Shown: one piece after another, positions 45,510 to 60,227 of the stretch | Numbering within the stretch: position 1 is the first letter of the stretch | Layout of the letters: the number at the start of each line of letters is the position of its first letter | Source: Iodidimonas sp. SYSU 1G8 | GTDB taxonomy: Bacteria > Pseudomonadota > Alphaproteobacteria > SMXS01 | Direction of reading: 5' to 3' | Length of the DNA stretch: 64,000 nucleotides | NCBI RefSeq assembly: GCF_039655775.1 | Contig: NZ_JBBYXJ010000002.1 | Span: 992,001 to 1,056,000 of the forward strand | Program-made: the position numbers and the translations under genes | The notes under the pieces: model-generated | Told to the model about the DNA's origin: nothing | The model's input: the letters and a program-made list of their open reading frames with translations, nothing else | Database searches by the model: none

Positions 45510-46403
45510 TCAGAACTTGCCGCTGCGGACCTGATCGACCAGGAAGTCGCGGAAAACGGTGATTCGGGTCACGTTGCGCAACTCTTCCGGATAGACGAAA
45601 TAGACCTTGAAGGTTGGCCCTTCGAGATCCGGGAGCACCTGCACCAGATTGGTGCCTGGCGTGGCGATGTAGTCCGGCAGGGCCGCCAGACCCAGACCGC
45701 TCTCGACGGCCTTCAGGATACCGTAAATGTTGTTCACGGCGAGCACCGGCTCGCGCACCCGATCGCCCGCGCCCGCGTGGATGATCCAGTTGAGATCCTG
45801 CAACGGCCTGGGCGCTTCGGGGCCATAGCTGATGATGGCGTGGTCATCCAGTTCCTGGGTGGTCTTGGGAGCGCCGTGCTTGGCGACGTATTCCGGCGAC
45901 GCATAGATGTGGTAGTGAACCGTCATCAGCTGCCGCTGGATCAGGTCGGGCTGGTGCGGCGGATGAAAGCGGATCGCCGCGTCGGATTCGCGCATGGCGA
46001 TGTCGATTTCCGAATCCGACAGCAAAAGATTGATGCCGATATCCGGATAGGCGAGCTGAAACTCCCTCAGATGCGGCACGAGCCACGTGGAGCCGAACCC
46101 GACGGTCGTGGTGACGTTCAGCCTGCCGCGGGCCGCCGTGCGGCTGTCCCGCAGGATCGCCTCCGTGCGTTCCAGCTTAACGAAGACCTCGCTGACCGTC
46201 TCGAACAGGGTTTCGCCCTGCTCGGTCAGGATGAGGCCACGCGGATGCCGGTGGAACAGCGAGAAGCCAAGGCTTTCCTCAAGACCGGAAATCTGGCGGC
46301 TGATGGCCGACTGGCTCAGGTTCAGCTCGTCGCTGGCATGGGTGAAGCTCCCCGCCTTGGCGACCGAGTAGAAAGTGCGCAGCTTGTCCCAATCCATGGC
46401 CAT
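45510..46403 (-). CDS. LysR family transcriptional regulator
   Basis: A 297-residue LysR protein. The N-terminal winged helix is MDWDKLRTFYSVAKAGSFTHASDELNLSQSAISRQISGLEESLGFSLFHRHPRGLILTEQGE. The periplasmic-binding-like effector domain follows (LRFQLAYPDIGINLLLSDSEIDIAMRESDAAIRF region). It is in the same orientation as trxB upstream (50 bases away), and a regulatory link is possible only by proximity. The target and inducer are unknown. Confidence 0.9.
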   Translation of the reverse strand: MAMDWDKLRTFYSVAKAGSFTHASDELNLSQSAISRQISGLEESLGFSLFHRHPRGLILTEQGETLFETVSEVFVKLERTEAILRDSRTAARGRLNVTTTVGFGSTWLVPHLREFQLAYPDIGINLLLSDSEIDIAMRESDAAIRFHPPHQPDLIQRQLMTVHYHIYASPEYVAKHGAPKTTQELDDHAIISYGPEAPRPLQDLNWIIHAGAGDRVREPVLAVNNIYGILKAVESGLGLAALPDYIATPGTNLVQVLPDLEGPTFKVYFVYPEELRNVTRITVFRDFLVDQVRSGKF

Positions 46404-46453
46404 CCCCCGCTGATGATGCCGACTAAGGAGAGATCGTCTCTCTCCTTCTATGC

Positions 46454-47422
46454 TTATTCTGCCGCCTGCTTGCTACGGACCTCATGGGCGGCGATGAACT
46501 TTTCCGCCTCAAGCGCGGCCATGCAACCCATGCCCGCCGCCGTAACGGCCTGACGATAGATCTTGTCGGTCACATCGCCCGCCGCGAATACACCCGGCAC
46601 CGAAGTCGAGGTGCTGTCCGGATTCTTCAGGATATAGCCGCCGTCGTCGAGCGGAAGCTGGCCCTTGAACAGCTCGGTGGACGGCGAATGACCGATGGCG
46701 ATGAACACGCCATGCGCGGGTACTTCCGAGAGAGCGCCCGTCTTGGTGTCGCGCAGACGCACGCCGGTCACGCCGAGCGGGTCGGTGCCGCCCAGAATGT
46801 CGTCAATGGCCGCGTTCCAGATCACCTCGATCTTCTCGTGGGCGAAGAGGCGCTGCTGCAGCATCTTTTCCGCCCGTAAATCGCCCCGACGATGGACCAG
46901 GGTCACCTTGGTGGCGAAATTGGTCAGGTACAGCGCTTCCTCGACAGCGGTATTACCGCCGCCGACCACGATCACTTCCTTGCCGCGATAGAAAAAACCG
47001 TCGCAGGTGGCGCAGGCGGAGACGCCAAATCCCTGGAACTTCTGTTCGCCGGGGATGCCCAGCCAACGGGCCTGCGCGCCCGTCGCGATGATCAGGGTCT
47101 CGCCCACATATTCGTCGCCGCTGTCGCCAATGGCAACGAACGGTCGGCGCGACAGATCGACGCTGACGATGGTGTCGGAGATGAGCTGGGTGCCGACATG
47201 TTCGGCCTGCGCACGCATCTGTTCCATCAGCCAGGGGCCCTGGATGACGTCGGCGAAACCCGGATAGTTCTCGACATCGGTGGTGATGGTGAGCTGGCCG
47301 CCGGGCTGGATACCCTGCACCATGACGGGTGAAAGGGCGGCGCGGGCGGCGTAGATGGCCGCCGTATACCCGGCCGGACCGGAGCCGATGATGAGAACCT
47401 TCGTCTCGATGCGTTGTGCCAT
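46454..47422 (-). CDS. trxB: Thioredoxin reductase
   Basis: A 322-residue flavoenzyme. FAD-binding GSGPAGYTAAIYAARA at the N-terminus, the redox pair C137/C140 in SACATCDGFF, NADPH-binding VVGGGNTAVEEALYL, and the C-terminal FAD contact GVFAAGDVTDK. It reduces thioredoxin with NADPH. The peroxiredoxin gene lies 127 bases upstream in the same orientation, which suits a shared peroxide-defence role. A CACTCTAGAGTG palindrome lies between them. Confidence 0.96.
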   Translation of the reverse strand: MAQRIETKVLIIGSGPAGYTAAIYAARAALSPVMVQGIQPGGQLTITTDVENYPGFADVIQGPWLMEQMRAQAEHVGTQLISDTIVSVDLSRRPFVAIGDSGDEYVGETLIIATGAQARWLGIPGEQKFQGFGVSACATCDGFFYRGKEVIVVGGGNTAVEEALYLTNFATKVTLVHRRGDLRAEKMLQQRLFAHEKIEVIWNAAIDDILGGTDPLGVTGVRLRDTKTGALSEVPAHGVFIAIGHSPSTELFKGQLPLDDGGYILKNPDSTSTSVPGVFAAGDVTDKIYRQAVTAAGMGCMAALEAEKFIAAHEVRSKQAAE

Positions 47423-47490
47423 GCCTGTTCTCCGCTGGCGGCTGCCGCGCCTGCCTGGTGGGCGTATCGCGGCGCCTCATTTCGCAATTG

Positions 47491-47502
47491 CACTCTAGAG
47501 TG
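47491..47502. promoter_or_regulatory. Perfect palindrome CACTCTAGAGTG upstream of trxB
   Basis: A perfect 12-base palindrome lies 69 bases upstream of the leftward trxB start and 48 bases beyond the peroxiredoxin stop. It could be an operator for a redox or LysR-type regulator; no consensus was recognised. Confidence 0.4.
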
Positions 47503-47549
47503 GTTCTCGGTGTGAGGGAATCGAAGAACCACCCCGTTCGTGAAAGTAT

Positions 47550-48152
47550 TTAGAGCGCTTCATGGTGCTTGGCGAGATACTCCGCGACGCCCTCTCGGGT
47601 CGGCGGCATCCCGGCGTCGCCTTTCCGCCATCCCGCCGGACAGACATCGCCATGTTCTTCATGGAAGCGCAGTGCCTCGACGATGCGCAACGCTTCATCG
47701 GCGTCGCGGCCCAGCGGCAGGTCGTTGACCAGGGCCTGACGGATGGTGCCGCGCCGGTCGATCAGAAACGTCGCGCGCAGAGCGACAGAATCGTCGATCA
47801 GCACGCCATAGTCGCGGGCGATCTGTTTGGTGATGTCGGCCACCATGGGAAACTTCACGGGACCGAGGCCGCCCTCCCCGACGGGCGTGTTGCGCCACGC
47901 GTAATGGCTGTACTGGGAATCGACGCTCACGGAGATCAGCTTGGTGTCCAGCGCGGCCAGCGCATCCGCCCGATTGTTGTAGGCAAGGATTTCGGACGGG
48001 CACACGAAGGTGAAGTTCAGCGGATAGAAGAATAGGATTCCGTAGTGGCCATCAAGGTAACGGTAGAGGTTCAGCGCTTCCTCGATGTCGCCATCGGGCA
48101 TGACGGCAGCGCTGGTGAAATCGGGCGCTTTACGGCCGACGAGACTGGTCAT
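47550..48152 (-). CDS. 2-Cys peroxiredoxin (AhpC/Prx1 type)
   Basis: A 200-residue peroxiredoxin starting at MTSLVGRKAPDF. The peroxidatic cysteine is C51 (FVCPSEI) and the resolving cysteine C171 (DVCPAGW); GRAxKP-type features are replaced by SHYAWRNTPVGEGGLG, typical of Prx1. It reduces peroxides using thioredoxin, matching the downstream trxB. It is divergent from lrp across a 219-base gap. Confidence 0.94.
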   Translation of the reverse strand: MTSLVGRKAPDFTSAAVMPDGDIEEALNLYRYLDGHYGILFFYPLNFTFVCPSEILAYNNRADALAALDTKLISVSVDSQYSHYAWRNTPVGEGGLGPVKFPMVADITKQIARDYGVLIDDSVALRATFLIDRRGTIRQALVNDLPLGRDADEALRIVEALRFHEEHGDVCPAGWRKGDAGMPPTREGVAEYLAKHHEAL

Positions 48153-48371
48153 AGGGGGATGCTCTCTCCGCTGGAGTGCAGGATTGTGGGATTCTCCGGA
48201 CCACCTCGAGCAAGGGCGCTGCAGGCGTCCGCGGCACAGGAACGCTCGCCGCGCCTTGCGGTTCACGCGTCTGATGCCGACCGGATTTCCTTTTCAAATG
48301 TTCCCAACCTTTGTAATTTAATTTCCCGCCGGCAATGGCCGGATCGCCTTTCATTTCATGACGGATGCCCG

Positions 48372-48839
48372 ATGAAGCTGGACGAGATCGACCGGAAAAT
48401 CCTCCGGCTGCTGCAGGACAATGGCCGCATGACCAATGTGGATCTGTCCCGGCAGGTGGGGATTTCGGCGCCGCCGTGCCTGCGCCGCGTGCGTGCGCTG
48501 GAGGAGAACGGCTATATCGAGGGCTATCACGCCAAGCTCAACGCGACCGAACTGGGGTTCGGGCTGACCGTGTTCGCGATGGTCGGTCTTCATTCACAGG
48601 CGGAAGCCGACCTGCAGGCGTTCGAGGATCGCGTGAGGTCGTGGCCGATGGTGCGTGAATGTCACATGCTCAATGGCGAGATCGACTTCATGCTGAAGAT
48701 CGTCGCGCGCGACCTCAACGAGTTCCAGACATTCCTGACCTCGCAACTGACGCCGGCCCCGAACGTGGCCAGCGTCAAGACGGCCCTCACCATCCGCAGC
48801 GCCAAGAACGAGCCCGGCGTCCCGTTCGGGATGGCATGA
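48372..48839 (+). CDS. Lrp/AsnC family transcriptional regulator
   Basis: A 155-residue regulator. The N-terminal HTH is LDEIDRKILRLLQDNGRMTNVDLSRQVGISAPPCLRRVRALEENGYIEGY. The RAM ligand-binding domain follows (FGLTVFAMVGLHSQAEADLQAFEDRV...VRECHMLNGEIDFMLKIVARDLNEFQTFL). The ribosome site is weak. It faces away from the peroxiredoxin gene. The ligand (an amino acid) is not predictable. Confidence 0.93.
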   Translation: MKLDEIDRKILRLLQDNGRMTNVDLSRQVGISAPPCLRRVRALEENGYIEGYHAKLNATELGFGLTVFAMVGLHSQAEADLQAFEDRVRSWPMVRECHMLNGEIDFMLKIVARDLNEFQTFLTSQLTPAPNVASVKTALTIRSAKNEPGVPFGMA

Positions 48840-48847
48840 AACGACGA

Positions 48848-48869
48848 GACCCCGGCATGTGCCGGGGTC
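48848..48869 (+). other. Hairpin after lrp
   Basis: A perfect 10-base-pair stem (gaccccggca / tgccggggtc) with a two-base loop lies nine bases beyond the lrp stop. No T tract follows, so it may be a 3'-end stabiliser rather than a full terminator. Confidence 0.4.
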
Positions 48870-48906
48870 GACGCGAGCGGTCCGGGATATCCGAGGGTCG
48901 CGGGGC

Positions 48907-49380
48907 CTAGATGAACCGTACCTTGAGCACCTCATAGGCGCGGTGGCCGCCCGGCGCGGAGAAATCGACCTCTTCGCCTTCGGATTTGCCGATCAGGGCG
49001 CGGGCGAGCGGCGAATTGATGGACAGCAGCCCGGATTTGATATCGGCCTCGACCTCACCCACGATCTGGTAGGTGCGCTCCTCGTCCGTATCGACATCGA
49101 CCAGCGTGACGGTCGCGCCGAATTTCACGGTCGTCCCCGACAGCTTGGAGATATCGATGACCTCGGCCCGGGAGATCATGTCCTCGAGTTCGGCGATCTG
49201 CCCTTCGATGAACGCCTGGCGTTCCTTGGCCGCGTGATACTCGGCGTTCTCCGAAAGATCCCCGTGCTCGCGCGCTTCCGAAATCGCGCGGATCACCGCC
49301 GGCCGCTCCTCGTGCTTGTAACGCCGAAGATCGCCTTCGATGCGCTCCAGCCCGCTGGCCGTCATGGGAATCTTTTCCAT
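48907..49380 (-). CDS. greA: Transcription elongation factor GreA
   Basis: A 157-residue GreA. The N-terminal coiled coil begins [62 protein letters not shown], with the acidic tip [13 protein letters not shown] that reaches the RNA polymerase active site. The FKBP-like C-terminal domain is [37 protein letters not shown]. It stimulates cleavage of backtracked RNA. It follows carB by 78 bases with a terminator between them, so it likely has its own promoter. Confidence 0.96.
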   Translation of the reverse strand: MEKIPMTASGLERIEGDLRRYKHEERPAVIRAISEAREHGDLSENAEYHAAKERQAFIEGQIAELEDMISRAEVIDISKLSGTTVKFGATVTLVDVDTDEERTYQIVGEVEADIKSGLLSINSPLARALIGKSEGEEVDFSAPGGHRAYEVLKVRFI

Positions 49381-49407
49381 TCTCGTTCCTTTTGGTCGCA
49401 GTACCGC

Positions 49408-49452
49408 AAAAACAGGCAGCCCGGGCGGGATCGACCGACCGGCTGACTGCCT
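49408..49452 (-). terminator. Terminator downstream of carB
   Basis: An imperfect hairpin with outer arms AGGCAG/CTGCCT and an inner CCGG pair closes the leftward carB transcript and is followed by TTTTT (plus-strand A run 49408-49412). Confidence 0.6.
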
Positions 49453-49458
49453 TCAAGA

Positions 49459-52693
<3,235 letters not shown>

Positions 52694-52701
<8 letters not shown>

Positions 52702-53869
52702 GCTTGGCCACCATGTCCATGAACCGGGTGAAGAGGTAGTGGCTATCCTGCGGGCCCGGCGACGCCTCGGGATGATGCTGTACGGAGAAGATCGGCTTGT
52801 CCTTGACGGCGAGCCCGCAGACGGTGCCATCGAACAGCGAGACATGGGTGATGTCGACGCTGGCGGGCAGGCTGCCCGCATCCACGGTAAAGCCGTGGTT
52901 CATGGACGTGATCTCGACCTTGCCGGTACGCAGATCCTTGACCGGGTGATTAGCCCCGCGATGCCCCTGGTGCATTTTCAGCGTCGTGCCGCCCATGGCG
53001 AGCGCGAGCATCTGGTGCCCGAGACAGATACCGAATATCGGCAGCCCGGTGTCGATCAGGTCCTTGATCACCGGGACGGCGTACTCGCCGGTGGCAGCGG
53101 GGTCGCCGGGGCCATTGGACAGGAAGATGCCATCAGGCTTATGCGCCATGATCTCTTCGGCGGTCGCGGTGGCCGGGACGACGGTCACCCGCGCGCCCTC
53201 GGTCGCCAGCGAGCGGGCGATATTATGCTTCAGGCCGTAATCGACGGCGACGATATGCGCCACGGGCGCTTCCTGCCGGCCATAGCCGCCCTCCAGGGAC
53301 CAGCGGGTCTGGTCCCAGCTGTAGGTCTGCGTGCAGCTGACATCCTTGGCCAGGTCCATGCCTTCCAGGCCGGGCCATGCCCTCGCCTGCTCGTACAGGG
53401 CGCGGATGTCGAAATTGCCGTCCGGTGCGTGGCAGATCACCCCGTTGGGCGCGCCGCCGAGACGAATGCGTCGGGTCAGCCGGCGCGTGTCGACGCCCGT
53501 GATCGCGATGAGATTGTGGCTGGCGAGCCAGTCATTCAGATGGCTGACCGCGCGGAAGCTGGACGGCTCGGTGATACGCTCGCGCAGCACCAGACCTCGC
53601 GCGGCGGCGTTCTGCGCCTCCACATCCTCGAAATTGGCGCCGACATTGCCCACATGGGGGAAGGTGAAGGTGACGATCTGCGCCGCGTAGGACGGGTCGG
53701 TCAGGATTTCCTGATATCCGGTCATGGCGGTATTGAAGCAGACCTCGCCGACGGCGCTGCCGGTCGCGCCCGCGCCGTAGCCCCAATAGACAGTGCCATC
53801 ATGAAGGACCAGAGCCGCCGTGATCCCGCGATGGGGCGGCGCGTCTGGTAGAATGACGTTTTCAGGCAT
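52694..53869 (-). CDS. carA: Carbamoyl-phosphate synthase small subunit
   Basis: A 391-residue class I glutamine amidotransferase. The N-terminal half has [39 protein letters not shown]. The C-terminal GATase has the nucleophile motif [16 protein letters not shown] and the catalytic His/Glu in [12 protein letters not shown]. It supplies ammonia through an internal tunnel to CarB. A good sigma70-type promoter lies 63-91 bases upstream. Confidence 0.97.
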
Positions 53870-53931
53870 CGTGGTCTCCGGGCTGGGCCTGCGCGGGCGG
53901 CAGCGTGGCGGGCAGCGCGCAAATTTGCGGG

Positions 53932-53960
53932 AACATAAGCGTTGCGGCCGGATGGGTCAA
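53932..53960 (-). promoter_or_regulatory. Sigma70-like promoter for carAB
   Basis: On the minus strand, TTGACC (plus 53955-53960) and TATGTT (plus 53932-53937) are separated by exactly 17 bases and lie about 63 bases before the carA start. Both hexamers match consensus at four or more positions. Confidence 0.6.
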
Positions 53961-54018
53961 GCGAAACGCGGTCCTAAAAAATCCTTTAGTATCAAAGGTT
54001 TAGATCTTCCGAGCCGGT

Positions 54019-54045
54019 TTGCCATCCGATTGCCTTTGCTATAGA
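54019..54045 (+). promoter_or_regulatory. Possible promoter of the yqeY-dnaG-rpoD block
   Basis: TTGCCA at 54019-54024 and TATAGA at 54040-54045 lie in the 238-base divergent gap, but the spacer is only 15 bases. The -10 element is good and the -35 is moderate. Confidence 0.4.
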
Positions 54046-54107
54046 GTCCGCAGGTCCCGGCGTCCAGAGGCCAAATTCACGGCGTCGGCAAGCGAACGAG
54101 GTGACAC

Positions 54108-54563
54108 ATGCTCCGCGATCAACTTTCCGAGGCGCTCAAGAACGCCATGCGCGCCCAGGAAAAGCGCCGCACGACGACCCTGCGCCTGATTCTCGCCGCC
54201 ATCAAGGATCGGGACATCGCGGGTCGTGAAAACGGCAGCCGTGATCTGGTGGGTGACGAGGAAATCCTGCAATTGCTGCAGAAGATGGTCCGCCAGCGCC
54301 GCGAGTCCATTGAAACCTTCGAACAGGGTGGCCGTCTGGAGCTCGCCGAGCAGGAACGCGAGGAAATCGCGATCATCGAGGACTTCCTGCCCAAGCAGAT
54401 GAGCGAGGCCGAGATCGTCGCCGCCGTCGACGCGGTCGTGGCCGATCTGGGCGCCGCCGGTGTCAAGGACATGGGACGGGTCATGGCGACGTTGCGCGAG
54501 CGTTATCCTGGCACCATGGATTTCGGCAAGGCCTCCGCCGCGGCCAAGCAGCGGCTCTCCTGA
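54108..54563 (+). CDS. yqeY: GatB/YqeY domain-containing protein
   Basis: A 151-residue YqeY-family protein: MLRDQLSEALKNAMRAQEKRRTTTLRLILAAIKDRDIAGR, the LQKMVRQRRESIETFEQGGRLELAEQEREEIAIIEDFLPKQMSEAEI helix, and the C-terminal helix bundle GVKDMGRVMATLRERYPG. It resembles the tRNA-binding tail of GatB and the chlamydial and alphaproteobacterial YqeY. Its function is unclear. The yqeY-dnaG-rpoD order is a form of the macromolecular-synthesis operon (rpsU-dnaG-rpoD in enterics). Confidence 0.9.
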   Translation: MLRDQLSEALKNAMRAQEKRRTTTLRLILAAIKDRDIAGRENGSRDLVGDEEILQLLQKMVRQRRESIETFEQGGRLELAEQEREEIAIIEDFLPKQMSEAEIVAAVDAVVADLGAAGVKDMGRVMATLRERYPGTMDFGKASAAAKQRLS

Positions 54564-54590
54564 TCCGGATGCGCGGCCCGGTCGCCCAAC

Positions 54591-54613
54591 GCTCCGCCGT
54601 TTCGCGGCGGAGC
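54591..54613 (+). other. Hairpin between yqeY and dnaG
   Basis: A perfect 9-base-pair stem (gctccgccg / cggcggagc) with a TTTCG loop lies in the 71-base gap. No T tract follows; it may be an internal processing or attenuation site, as found between rpsU and dnaG in the enteric operon. Confidence 0.4.
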
Positions 54614-54634
54614 CGGGCGCGTTAGACTGACGGG

Positions 54635-56524
54635 ATGCGTTTTTCTCCCGAGTTTCTCGACGAACTGCGGCTGAGGACCCGGCTGACCGATGTGGTCGGC
54701 CGCAAGGTCAAGCTCGTGCGCAAGGGGCGCGAGCATGGCGGGCTATGCCCGTTCCATAATGAGAAGACGCCGTCCTTCACGGTCAATGACGACAAAGGCT
54801 TTTATCATTGCTTCGGCTGCGGCGCGCATGGCGATGTAGTGAAGTTCGTCATGGAGACGGAGGGGCTGGGGTTTCCCGAGGCGGTGGAGCGACTGGCCAG
54901 CGAGGCTGGCCTGGCATTGCCGGCGCATTCGGAGCAGGACCGCGCGCAGGACGACCAGCGCAAGACCCTGCACCAGGTGATGGACGCGGCGGCGTCCTGG
55001 TTCCAGAGCCAGTTGGCGGGCGCCGCGGGCCGCGAGGCGCGCGAGTATCTCGCGCGGCGGGGACTGAACGCCGACGCGGTCAAGGCCTTCCGGCTGGGGT
55101 ACGCGCCCGAGTCACGGACCCAGCTCAAGGACGCCTTGCTGGCGCGCAAGCTGACCGAGGCACAGCTGATCGACACGGGCATGCTGATCAAGCCCGAGGA
55201 TGGCGGCGCCAGTTTCGACCGTTTCCGCCACCGGGTGATGTTTCCCATCGCCGACGCCCAGGGACGGATCGTCGGTTTTGGCGGCCGTGCTCTGGGCGAC
55301 GCGCCGGCCAAATACCTCAACTCGCCCGAGACGGTGCTCTTTCACAAGGGCCGGCTGCTTTACAACATGACCATGGCTCGTGCCGCCGCGCGCGCCGCCG
55401 ACCGCGTCATTGTCGCCGAAGGCTACATGGACGTCATCGCGATGGCACAAGCCGGACTGAAGGAAGCGGTGGCGCCGCTCGGTACGGCCGTCACCGAGGA
55501 CCAGCTTGCTCTCTTGTGGCGCATGGCGCCTGAGCCCATCTTCTGTTTCGATGGCGACGCGGCGGGCCTGCGCGCCGCCGAACGGGCCATGGTGCGCGCG
55601 CTGCCGTTGCTGAAGGCGGGGCAGTCACTCCGGTTCGTGGCGCTGCCGAAGGGCGAGGATCCGGATACGCTGATCCGGAACCAGGGTGTCGGCGCGATGC
55701 GCGAGATGCTGGACGCCGCCCGGCCGCTGATCGATGTGCTGTGGGACGTGGAACTGGCGCGTCTGCCGACCGATACGCCCGAGCGCCGGGCCGGCTTCAA
55801 GGCGCGGCTGCGGGAGCGTTTGAGCGAGATCGCCGATCCGGATGTGCGGGGCTTTTACAAAGAGGAATTCGATGCTCGAATGCGGTCCCTCTGGCAGCCC
55901 AAGCAGGATTTCGGCCCATCGAACCGGTTCCGCGACGGGGCGCGCCGGCCGCCAGGCAAGGGGCGGGGGCGTTACGACGCGCCCATTCCCGTCAGCCGGG
56001 AATTGCTGCGGACGCCGTTGGCTCAGGGCGCCGGGTTTACCAATCACCGCCGCGAACGGCTGATTCTGATGACTGTCCTCAATCACCCGGAACTTCTGGA
56101 CCGCTATCAGGAAGAGTTCATGGCGGTCGACCTGGACAGCGACGAGCTTGACAAGCTGCGTGCCGCGATCATACGAATTGCCGCAAGCTGCCATCAGTCT
56201 GATGACAAACTTGAAAGTTCAACCGTCCGGAACCACCTGTACCAGGAAGGTTTCGGAAGGGCCGTGCAACGTTTGGAGGGGGATAAAGGGTTGGTGGGCG
56301 ATCTGTTCGCTAAGCCCGATGCTACAGCCGACTCCGCCGAACAGGGCTTGCTGTCGCTCATGCAGGCAAGCCAGTTGCAGTTGCTGCACACGGAACTGGA
56401 AGCGGCCGAAGTGGATGCACTGTCCGACGACATTGACGAGGCTGAACGGGCGACTCGCAGGGCGCGCGACCTTCGCGCGCAGATCGAGTCGCTCGTCGAA
56501 CGTTTGGCTGGGGTGGAGCGGTAG
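54635..56524 (+). CDS. dnaG: DNA primase
   Basis: A 629-residue primase. The zinc-binding domain has C38, H41, C59 and C62 (CPFH...CFGC). The TOPRIM catalytic core includes VIVAEGYMDVIAMAQAGL and CFDGDAAGLRAAERA with the acidic metal-binding residues. The C-terminal domain (helicase-interacting) begins about residue 440. It makes primers for replication. It is followed by a 157-base gap and rpoD. Confidence 0.96.
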   Translation: MRFSPEFLDELRLRTRLTDVVGRKVKLVRKGREHGGLCPFHNEKTPSFTVNDDKGFYHCFGCGAHGDVVKFVMETEGLGFPEAVERLASEAGLALPAHSEQDRAQDDQRKTLHQVMDAAASWFQSQLAGAAGREAREYLARRGLNADAVKAFRLGYAPESRTQLKDALLARKLTEAQLIDTGMLIKPEDGGASFDRFRHRVMFPIADAQGRIVGFGGRALGDAPAKYLNSPETVLFHKGRLLYNMTMARAAARAADRVIVAEGYMDVIAMAQAGLKEAVAPLGTAVTEDQLALLWRMAPEPIFCFDGDAAGLRAAERAMVRALPLLKAGQSLRFVALPKGEDPDTLIRNQGVGAMREMLDAARPLIDVLWDVELARLPTDTPERRAGFKARLRERLSEIADPDVRGFYKEEFDARMRSLWQPKQDFGPSNRFRDGARRPPGKGRGRYDAPIPVSRELLRTPLAQGAGFTNHRRERLILMTVLNHPELLDRYQEEFMAVDLDSDELDKLRAAIIRIAASCHQSDDKLESSTVRNHLYQEGFGRAVQRLEGDKGLVGDLFAKPDATADSAEQGLLSLMQASQLQLLHTELEAAEVDALSDDIDEAERATRRARDLRAQIESLVERLAGVER

Positions 56525-56681
56525 AAGCAAGGACGGCGGGGCAGGTCTCGCCGGGAGCGGAATTAGATGAACCCTTTGGGCGCTTGATCGCGTACTGAAA
56601 GGGCCTACTTGGACACGAATTCAGACAGCGCGGCCGCGCAACACGTTCGGCAAGCGCCTGTCGCAGAGGAGCAGAACGTTC

Positions 56682-58676
<1,995 letters not shown>

Positions 58677-58683
58677 GCGGGCG

Positions 58684-60147
58684 TCAGACCCGCCAGAAGC
58701 GGGGCGTCATCAGGACGAGCACGGTGAACAGCTCGAGGCGCCCCAGCAACATGCCGACGCTCATCAGCAGCTTGGCCGTATCGGAGAAGCTCGAGAAGTT
58801 TCCGACAGGGCCGGCGATGTCGCCCAGGCCTGGACCGACATTGGATACGGCCGTAGCGGCGCTGGACATGGCGGTGACGAAATCCAGACCCGTCATGGTC
58901 AGGCCGAGGCCGATGAGGAAGATCGTCACCATGAACAGGAACATGAATCCCATCACCGAGGCCAGCGTATCCTCGCTGACCGGTATCTGATTCAACTTCA
59001 GGTTCATCACGCCGTGCGGCGTGATCATCCGGAACAAAATGCGCCTGATCGCCTGGATCAGCACCTGATAGCGGAAGATCTTCACCGATCCGGTGGTGGA
59101 GCCCGTACACCCTCCCGTGAAATACAGCGCGAAGAACACCATCGTCGCGCCCGCGCCCCATTGCATGTAATCGATCGAGACGAAGCCGGTCGTGGTGATG
59201 ACCGAAATCACGTTGAAAGTCGCCTGTCGCAGCGCCAGCGGCAGCGGCGTCTCCGTCGTCGCGAAAACCCAGGTCGTCATTGCCAGGGAGGCGACGGCGC
59301 AGAGCAGCAGGAAATAACGGATCTGGTCGTCGAATAGTCCCGGGAGCGCCTTGCGGGTGAATTTGCGGCTGGTGATGGCGATGTAAACGGTGAACGGCAG
59401 CGCGCCGGCCAACATGAATATGATGGCGACGATCTCCAGATACAGGCTGTCGAAGACCGCGAACGAGGAATCCGAGTTGGCAAAACCGCCCGTCGAGACC
59501 GTCGAGAGCGCATGGCAGATCGCATCGAGCAGACTCATGCCGCCCATCAGATACGCCAGCGCGCAAAGGGACGAGAGCGCCAGGTAGACCTTGGTGATGG
59601 CGATGGCGAGTTCACCCGTGCTCGGCAGCAGCTTCTGGCTCTTGTCGGATGATTCCGTGCGGAAAAGCTGCATGCCGCCGACGCGCAGTACCGGCAGCAG
59701 GGCGAGAGCCACGATGATGATGCCGACACCGCCCATGGCATGCAGCAGGGCTCGCCAGAGCAACAGTCCTGGCGGCATGGAATCGAGGCCGACGATGACC
59801 GTGGCGCCGGTGGTGGTCAGGCCCGACATGGTTTCGAAGAAGGCATCCGCGTAACTCAGCCGCGAATGGCCGAACATCATGGGCAGCGATGCGAAGGCGC
59901 TGACCGCGATCCAGGTGAGCACGGTCAGCAGGAAGGCCTGACGCACGCCCAGCTCTGCCCGGTGATATCCACGGTTGCTGATCCAGATCAGCGCGCCGGC
60001 GAAGCCGGTGATCGCCGCGGACCCCGCGAAGCCATAGCTCTCCTGATGGCCATAGGCGAGATCGACGACGGCGGGAATCAGCATGGTCACAGCGAGAATG
60101 CTGAGCAGGATGCCGATGACCTGAAGGATGGGGCGTATGTCGATCAC
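58684..60147 (-). CDS. trkH: Trk system potassium uptake protein TrkH
   Basis: A 487-residue membrane protein with four pore-loop repeats. Selectivity-filter motifs are visible: TTTGATV, STGGFANS, TTTGFVS and NVGPGLGD. The CTGSTTGSVKIFRYQ segment is typical of the family. It imports potassium with a cytosolic NAD-binding partner (TrkA), not in this window. It converges on rpoD and is 80 bases before the LLM oxidoreductase gene in the same orientation. Confidence 0.95.
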   Translation of the reverse strand: MIDIRPILQVIGILLSILAVTMLIPAVVDLAYGHQESYGFAGSAAITGFAGALIWISNRGYHRAELGVRQAFLLTVLTWIAVSAFASLPMMFGHSRLSYADAFFETMSGLTTTGATVIVGLDSMPPGLLLWRALLHAMGGVGIIIVALALLPVLRVGGMQLFRTESSDKSQKLLPSTGELAIAITKVYLALSSLCALAYLMGGMSLLDAICHALSTVSTGGFANSDSSFAVFDSLYLEIVAIIFMLAGALPFTVYIAITSRKFTRKALPGLFDDQIRYFLLLCAVASLAMTTWVFATTETPLPLALRQATFNVISVITTTGFVSIDYMQWGAGATMVFFALYFTGGCTGSTTGSVKIFRYQVLIQAIRRILFRMITPHGVMNLKLNQIPVSEDTLASVMGFMFLFMVTIFLIGLGLTMTGLDFVTAMSSAATAVSNVGPGLGDIAGPVGNFSSFSDTAKLLMSVGMLLGRLELFTVLVLMTPRFWRV

Positions 60148-60227
60148 GCCTCGTTCCTTACGCTGCCTTTATCCCGTCTTCAAGGGAGATGGCGGAAAGC
60201 ATCGGCGATGCCCTCCGCCACGCGATG

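Noticed and set aside
53976-53998. CCTTT...AAAGG hairpin with T6 as a carA attenuator
   Set aside because: The stem is only five AT-rich pairs and it lies upstream of the better carA promoter, so it would not be in the carA leader.
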